Source: Aporrectodea caliginosa (Eukaryota > Annelida > Clitellata > Crassiclitellata > Lumbricidae). Taken from it: a stretch of 64,000 nt of DNA. Positions 58,304 to 64,000 of this stretch are shown in pieces. The stretch is from the NCBI GenBank assembly GCA_020284085.1, contig JACEVL010000686.1, positions 114,935-178,934 on the forward strand. Reading direction: 5' to 3'. The notes under the pieces are model-generated. The model saw only the letters and a list, made by a program, of their open reading frames with translations, was not told where the DNA came from and ran no database searches. Every line of letters starts with the position of its first letter. The stretch's first letter is position 1. Position numbers and translations under genes: made by a program.

Positions 58304-59487
58304 TTTTACCAGGTGAGTTTGCGTCTTGTTTAATGCTGAATTTCTAACGTAATTTGGAGACTTTTCAGGTGTATGGAAACATCATTTTATTCCCATTTAT
58401 TTTCTGGCAACATCTTAAAGATGTACAGTTGATATCATCTCATTAGGCCTACGTCCGTGTAACAAAATGATTCCTACAGTTTAATATTATGTCACAGTAA
58501 CAAAGGCCGTTGTTGACGATATGTTGTTTGGTTAGTTGCTGTTTAACAACACTGTGTTCTAACAAAGAGATTAGCGTCGCCCTCCTTTTATCTACAGACC
58601 TGGGACCGACACAACCACAGTCATGTTGGGTAGTGGTGGAGTTATATGATTAGGCTCTTTTACGTTTTAATCTGTTCGATTCTTTTTGCCATGTAATTGT
58701 TTCTTTCTGGTTGGTTGATAAATTTGATAAAGTGTTCAATATAACGACAGTGTGGACATGACCGCCAGGTAATTACATCAAAACGCAAGAATTTCTTCAT
58801 TTATTGCGTCATTGTAATGCGTTTTAAAGGTGTCTAATGAAATTCGTCATTTGCTAGAGTTTAACTACAAAAATGTTAGCGTTGAGCTTCTCTTACGTTG
58901 CAATAAAGTCAATCCATTTTTCTTTCCTAATGTTGTATACTTTAATCTAAGAACTGCTATAGCGCAACTGCATAATGGCTAGGTCATTATTTGATGGTCG
59001 CTACTGAGCTAAATCCTATTGGTATTCATTTTATTGAACGACGCTATATTATAACGAATATTATTGGCGTCGCCCTCCTCCTTTGTCCATAGGCGAGGGT
59101 CTGGCACCACCCGAAGATGCGTTTGTTAGTTGCTGTTTTACGACGATTTGTAATTACTCTCCTCTCATTTATTATGTTTGGGACTGGAATTCCAGAGTGC
59201 GGGCAGTGGGGGAAATTAGGAATATGTTTTATATATAGTAGTAACTATATATTATGCATAGGTTGGTTGGTTATCTGTAATTTAACAACACTGTCACAAC
59301 AAATATGATTAGCGTGGCCCTCCTCCGTTCTCCAGGCCTGGGACTGGCACTGACAGAGTACGAGCAGTGGCGGAGTTGGAGAAGTTTGAGTAGTTTCAGT
59401 TTGACGACACTGTGTGACAACAAAGAACATTAACGTCGGCTGCCTCCTTCTCAAGCTCAAGGCTTTGGACTGGTATTGTCAGAGTAC

Positions 59488-59762
59488 GGCAAGTTGCGGG
59501 GTCAACGTTGCGGGGCGTCCTGAAGAGAAGGGTTTTGGAAAGGACTTCCTGTGTAGACGTGGAAGTTTAGCTGATTCTGCTCCGTTTATTAGTGGATATA
59601 GGTGGAATGGATGGCGGCAGAGGAGGTGAGAAAGCGGAATTTTCGCCTGGAGGCTTTTCTGAAGCGAGCGTTGGACGTGGACGCCTACGAGAGGATCCGG
59701 ACGCAGGACGCGTGCATCGTCTGCTCCGAGAGGGACACGAGGGCAAGTTGCGGGGTCAACGT
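59488..59762 (+). other. 233-bp insertion flanked by exact 21-bp direct repeats
   Basis: A 21-bp sequence (GGCAAGTTGCGGGGT then CAACGT) occurs at 59488-59508 and 59742-59762. Related mosaic units (8738-8800, 10330-10400) lack the intervening 233 bp, so it is an insertion with duplicated target or a local duplication. The insert is GC-rich and contains the ORF listed next. Confidence 0.7.
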
Positions 59763-59775
59763 AACGAGAAATTAA
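59611..59775 (+). CDS. Exon-like ORF, possible first coding exon (54 codons)
   Basis: ATGGCGGCAGAGGAG opens a frame MAAEEVRKRNFRLEAFLKRA, LDVDAYERIRTQDACIVCSE, RDTR... that runs to a stop at 59773. Composition and GC content are those of real protein, unlike the AT-rich surroundings. AGGGCAAGT (59740-59748) fits the context of a GC-AG splice donor, which would end the exon after ERDTR. Most of the ORF is inside the 233-bp insertion, so it may be a captured or duplicated exon. I recognise no family. The antisense frame is rejected. Confidence 0.35.
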   Translation: MAAEEVRKRNFRLEAFLKRALDVDAYERIRTQDACIVCSERDTRASCGVNVTRN

Positions 59776-60057
59776 TAGCGCTGTTGATTGCGATTTAAAG
59801 GTGTCCAAACAGAGCGCAACTTATTAGCAGCGTTGATTTCGAACAGTTTAACGACTTCCTCTTAAGGCATCAAAGGCTGTTGATGACGAGAGGAAACAAT
59901 TCCGTTTTATCCTCATTGTTTGTTTTGTTATCATTGTTCATAGTTTCGCGATATAGCACGAGAAACTTCATTCGTTACTTTGATCTATATGGTAGATAAC
60001 TTGGTCAACGCTAAATGAAAAAACCTTTTATTTTATTGGAAAGATACGATTTAAAGG

Positions 60058-60170
60058 TGTCTAATAAATTGTATTGTAGTGTATTTGAACACTTGTTATA
60101 GCGCCTCTACCAGATTTCCATTCAGAGGCGCTCCCGACTACTGCGCGAACGCTGAATAAATACGTCAGGG
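60058..60170 (-). mobile_element. Truncated SINE 3' end
   Basis: On the minus strand: 'gcgcagtagtcgggagcgcc', TCTGAATGGAAATCTGG, GAGGCGCTATAAC, then a TACAAT-type tail (60064-60076 on plus). Matches the 3' half of the SINE at 16721. Confidence 0.65.
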
Positions 60171-60310
60171 TCGTCCATTAATGATGTCAACAAATTTTAG
60201 GCAGTTTTTGACCCCTCCCCTTGTCAACAACTGTCAAACATTGACGGACCCCCAAAAAATTATGTCAACAACCCCAGAACCCCCCAGTCCTACAAAAAAG
60301 AAACACAATG
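60168..60310. repeat. Short repeat beginning GGTCGTCCATTAATGATGTC
   Basis: Consists of 'gacccctccccttgtcaacaactgtcaaacattgacggacccc', with internal near-repeats of GTCAACAA. A C-rich compact repeat seen once in this window. Confidence 0.35.
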
Positions 60311-61105
60311 GCTCAATACATGTAGAATAATTTTTTTTAAATTTTACACTAAAAATACAATCTCGAATTTCAAAATATATGAGTTTAGTTTATTACCAGC
60401 TTTTTAGTAGTATTAAACATTAAGCACTTTATGCATTTTTAGCATTACTTAATGTTTTCGCTACCATTTTGAAGGGTCTGTGTTGATTCATTGGAAAAAA
60501 TTTGTCGTTTAACAATAGATCACTAGTATTTTTACCACCATCTAGCAGACGGGAAGCTTACACACCTTTAAATAGCTCTTTTCCACGCTATTTTTTCGTC
60601 AGTTTCGTAAATTTAACACCGTCGCTTATTGTTCCTGCAATAACAGTGCAAGTTCGAAGTCAAAAGCCATGGCAGCCATAAGATGTCGTTATTCAATGGA
60701 AACTAACACTGTCTCTTCTCTTTACAGTTTCGTTCAACCGCCAATGTTATTACTCCGTACCTTCTCGTATTCTGGTAGTGCCAGTCTCAAGCCTGGATGA
60801 AGGAGGAGGGCGACGCTAATAATCTATTATCACATAGTGTCGTTAAACCGAAACTACTACTAATCACCAATTTGTTTACAACGATATATCACATAGACCG
60901 ATATTCTTAACATCATTTTTAAACCGATGCAAACATTGATAAAAAAAATAAACTAAAAAGAAAAATTTATATCCTAATAAAATAACAGGGGGAAGAAAGC
61001 ATAAAAGAACCACAGATCGAATTATTTGACTCCAAGATTATGTACAGAAATACATTGAAAAGTTTCTTGGCCATCTTTGTGGAATTTGAACGAGTATGAT
61101 ATGCT
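60311..61105. repeat. Mosaic repeat region 5
   Basis: 'cacacctttaaatagctcttttccacgc' at 60558 and an inverted module at 60770-60870 (GTGCCAGTCTCAAGCCTGG). The rest is AT-rich without a recognised feature. Confidence 0.55.
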
Positions 61106-61285
61106 CCATAATAATGTAATGTAATGTAATCAAACATTTATAAAGCGCCACTTAGAGTCTCTCAGAAGCGCTCTACACGTGGCCATCAAACAGCTGGAAA
61201 AAATGCGTCTTTAAGAGTTTAGAGAAAACTATATAGCCGCGTGCAGCACGCACAGACGGCGGAAGAGCGTTCCAGATCCGTGGCC
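61106..61285 (-). mobile_element. LINE 3' end (family C), minus strand
   Basis: TAATGTAATGTAATGTAAT tail (61112-61130), then TTTATAAAGCGCCACTTAG, 'agaagcgctctacacgtggccatcaaacagctgg' and the C-terminal coding stretch up to 'cgttccagatccgtgg'. Inverted duplicate of 15236-15440. Confidence 0.8.
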
Positions 61286-62472
61286 TATAGGCGCCTCCGA
61301 TCATGTCATTCTTGCAGCGGTGCTGCTCAAACATTCACGCATGCGCGCACACACGCACACACATACGCACACACTCACACGCAATGAGGCATTCATTTGC
61401 TAAGCTGATGCATTGAAGCTATAAATATGCACAGCGTCGCAAACGAGATATACCTCTTCCTCTTCCTTATGATCATTCTACTGTGCTTCAATTTCTCTAT
61501 GACTTTAAAGAGGAAAGGCAGAATTGTTTCTTTTAGGTTAGTTAGGCCTACTCTATATCGACGCTTCGTCATGAGAAAGATGATTAAATGTCGTCCTCCT
61601 CCTTTACCACTTTCGAGACTGTCAATACTATAGTATACGCCATTATGCGCAATTATTTTTGCCTTCTGTTTTAGTTTCGTGTTGTAAACGACATCTTACA
61701 ATGGCTGATTAGTTGATTGTGGTTGGATTGGATCCACAGTTTAACGGCAGCTTATGACAACATAGGCCGTTTCCGCCGACAAAGATTAGTTTTTGGTTTA
61801 TTACAGCACTTTAATCGATTGTGGTTAAATAGCATATTCTGAATTTATAACGTCACCTGCAACCGTTTTTGAGGTGTGTAGAGACATTTTATAATTTCCA
61901 GTGTTTTTCAATATCTTAGGGTCGTTGACGTCGACTCCACCACACCCGCGAGAAATAGGATATCAACATTTTAAAGACGTCTCATGGCATGGGAACACTG
62001 GGGCACCAAGTTAAAAAGACCAATTAAAATTACTGTGTGTGTGATCTCCACGAGCGGAAGAATTGAGACTTTGCCCAGGGCCTACAATGCGGTAAGGACG
62101 TCACTGTCAACATCTCAAAGACGTCTTATGGCATAACAGGCACGATGTGAAAAGCTATGTAGGTCTATGATCCTCATTGCTAATTCTGGCTGTAGCGTTG
62201 ATTTCTAACAGTTTAATTAAGATGAAAGGTGATTGACGACGAATGGAAAGAATTCCGTTTAAGCCACATCTCATTGATGGGTACCTTTCTATTGGTCATT
62301 ATTTCGCGAAAAATCGAGCAAGATTTCAGTTTTTGAGATGAATTGGCAAACGAACAAACGAAAATTTATTTATTGTTTCGGAGAAAATCGAATGAAAGGT
62401 GTTTAATAAATACGTTAAAATGCTAAATCTCATAGAGTCCAAAGACATCAATCTAAAGCATTCAACTAAATA

Positions 62473-62548
<76 letters not shown>

Positions 62549-63222
62549 CCTTATACTTTCAGACTTCTATGGGATTATTAACTGTAATCCAGACTGTAAG
62601 TTTGTGGGACAGCCATGTCCAGCGGAGATGTAGTCCGTTGTTCCAAGAGAGACAAGCGTAAGGAAATTGCTTGAAGATACTTTAAATGAGCGTCGCCCTC
62701 CTCTATTATCCAGGCTTCCGACTGGCACTACCAGAGAATACGGACCCTGGGGAACATTCATTGTATACACAACGTTTTACGTGAATATTTTTACGTCAGC
62801 GCCCTTTATAGCTATCGGATGTCGTCAAACAATGGATTACTTCTATTACCACCTTCGGACAGATGCGAAGCTTAGACACCTTTAAATCGTTTCCTCCCGC
62901 CCTATAAAATAAGTCAGTTTCGTCCAATTGATAATTTTTTATAGTTTCTTACCATAGCCCCGTAGATCGATATCCTCATCATCACGTTATTGTAACGTGA
63001 TGCAAACGTTATAAAAATGAACTTCAGTGGATTTGTTGCATAAAAGTATCCTTACTAAAAATTAATATTAAGCAGAGTGTCTAATGCACAATGAATCAAC
63101 CGATGGCGGAAAAAACGAAGCTTATGTGTTTCAGTGAAACATTCAATAAACACTCCCTCCACACTCCCTCCTTCCTCCCATCCTTTAGACGTGAGAGAGT
63201 GAGGTTAAAGTAAGAAGAAAGA
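61286..63222. repeat. Mosaic repeat region 6
   Basis: 61320-61465 is the inverse of the 8270/50040 block with its CA tract. 61560-61630 is a degraded module; 61850-61920 is the 50390-type block; 62185-62265 is block E; 62690-62760 is a module followed by TTAGACACCTTTAAATCG at 62874. No gene. Confidence 0.65.
62477..62544. repeat. (TA)n microsatellite
   Basis: About 34 uninterrupted TA units. Confidence 0.95.
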
Positions 63223-63429
63223 TCAGCAATAAAGTCGATTGAATAACATTCGCGTAATAAAACCACATCGGGTTAATGCATCAGCATGAGGGATCTCACT
63301 GTTATGTGAACGAGGACGGAGAGAGTAGGTAACATTCTTTATAGGAGGCAGTAGACAATTTAGAACATGGCTGCGGTTGTGGAGCACGGTGATGATAAAA
63401 GAGAAGAGTGAGCACGGCACAGAGGTCAT
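63223..63429 (-). pseudogene. LINE (family I) C-terminal fragment
   Basis: The minus frame reads HNRSHVLNCLLPPIKNVTYS, LRPRSHNSEIPHADALTRCG, FITRMLFNRLYC, colinear with 49040-49180. The 3' end is replaced by other sequence. Confidence 0.7.
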
Positions 63430-63929
63430 CGAACATCTTCTGGTCGACAGGCAGAAACTTTAGCCGTACCATTTTCCGTATTATTGCGTTAATGCGAGCG
63501 CGCTGACCAATTATTATACGAGAACTAACTAACTATGAGAATTATACAAAGCTTTCCCATGAGCACTATTTAGGTATAATAAACTGATAGTATCCTAACG
63601 TCGCTTGGATGTGGTAACATCGACGTCAACGGCTCTAATATGTTGAAAAACACTGGAATCAATATGATGTCCTAACACACCTCAAAAACGATTTCAAGTG
63701 ATCTTATAAATAAGCATAGGCTTACGGAAGTTTATCTCGCTCGATACGTTCCCATCGCCTCCAAACCTGAGTTTGTTTATATGAATAACATATCGATAAC
63801 AACCAACTGTCAAATTTCACCGTCGCAGCATCATGTCAGAAACGGAATACAAGAAGAGACAAGATTGACCACCTATTCAAGAGAATGATCCGTTGCGGTT
63901 TCCTGCCTGCCACTGCTGAAGGAGCCACC
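63430..63929. repeat. Mosaic-repeat tail; otherwise no gene
   Basis: 63597-63700 matches 49678-49790. Beyond that, unannotated. Confidence 0.45.
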
Positions 63930-64000
63930 CTTTTCCAAACCTTTGTCCATGGAAAATTTGTTTTCCCCCCCCCGGGCAATAAAAAGGCCCCCCCCTTTCA
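63930..64000. other. Homopolymer-rich, probably unreliable end sequence
   Basis: Runs of C (9-10), AAAAA, and CCCCCCC followed by TTT dominate the last ~50 bases, unlike anything else in the window. A contig end or low-quality consensus is likely. Confidence 0.5.

Larger units (their letters stand above)
58304..60057. repeat. Mosaic repeat region 4 (third full compound unit)
   Basis: Order: module 58540, block B 58800-58930, block C 58975-59025, module 59045, module 59135, block D 59215-59245, module 59285, module 59400, insertion 59509-59741, block E 59830-59910, then TTTAAAGGTGTCTAA 60049. This reproduces the order at 5.7-7.1 and 9.3-10.5 kb. Confidence 0.75.

Overview
The window is animal nuclear DNA. 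There are no operons or bacterial-type gene order. It has one clearly spliced exon, long C2H2 zinc-finger ORFs, and many truncated non-LTR (LINE) retrotransposons ending in short simple-sequence tails. It also has tRNA-derived SINEs, terminal-inverted-repeat DNA transposons and very long microsatellites. I cannot name the species. A marine invertebrate (lophotrochozoan or invertebrate deuterostome) is my guess, based on the repeat style and the frequent TAGGCCTA words. Most of the sequence is repeat; confident host genes are few.

Layout. 0-5 kb: a higher-order satellite (0.48-2.0 kb), an inverted-repeat element and a LINE 3' end. 5.5-10.7 kb: a mosaic repeat built from many copies of a roughly 70-bp module, with large TTA and GT microsatellites. 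12.3-16.9 kb: a (GTA)n tract, a repeat-protein gene with a frameshift (13.8-14.7 kb), several LINE 3' ends and a complete SINE. 17.7-19.3 kb: an intact 17-finger zinc-finger ORF. 20.4-21.6 kb: an L2/CR1-like LINE whose 3' end matches the SINE. 24.2-25.6 kb (minus): a broken zinc-finger gene; its paralogue lies at 36.2-37.3 kb (plus). Both share a distinctive C-terminal domain. 27-35 kb between them: foldback elements carrying one common minisatellite, two more LINEs and a 92-bp near-perfect palindrome. 38.9-41.0 kb: a 2.2-kb DNA transposon with a decayed transposase. 42-49 kb: repeated blocks, simple-sequence tracts, an L1/Tx1-like LINE with poly(A), and a piggyBac-type element inserted in a LINE at TTAA. 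49.5-64 kb: more of the mosaic repeat. In it sits the last coding exon of an aquaporin gene (53.2-53.4 kb, minus), with a 2-kb TTAA-flanked foldback element just upstream of its splice acceptor.

How it fits together. The host genes supported are an aquaporin, three related zinc-finger loci (one intact, one partly eroded, one a pseudogene), a low-complexity repeat protein, and a few unassigned exon-like stretches. The rest records several transposition mechanisms: L2/CR1-type LINEs with a SINE sharing their tail, poly(A)-tailed L1-type LINEs, piggyBac-type TTAA elements, and foldback elements. Several insertions can be dated relative to each other because an empty site or a restored reading frame is visible within the window.
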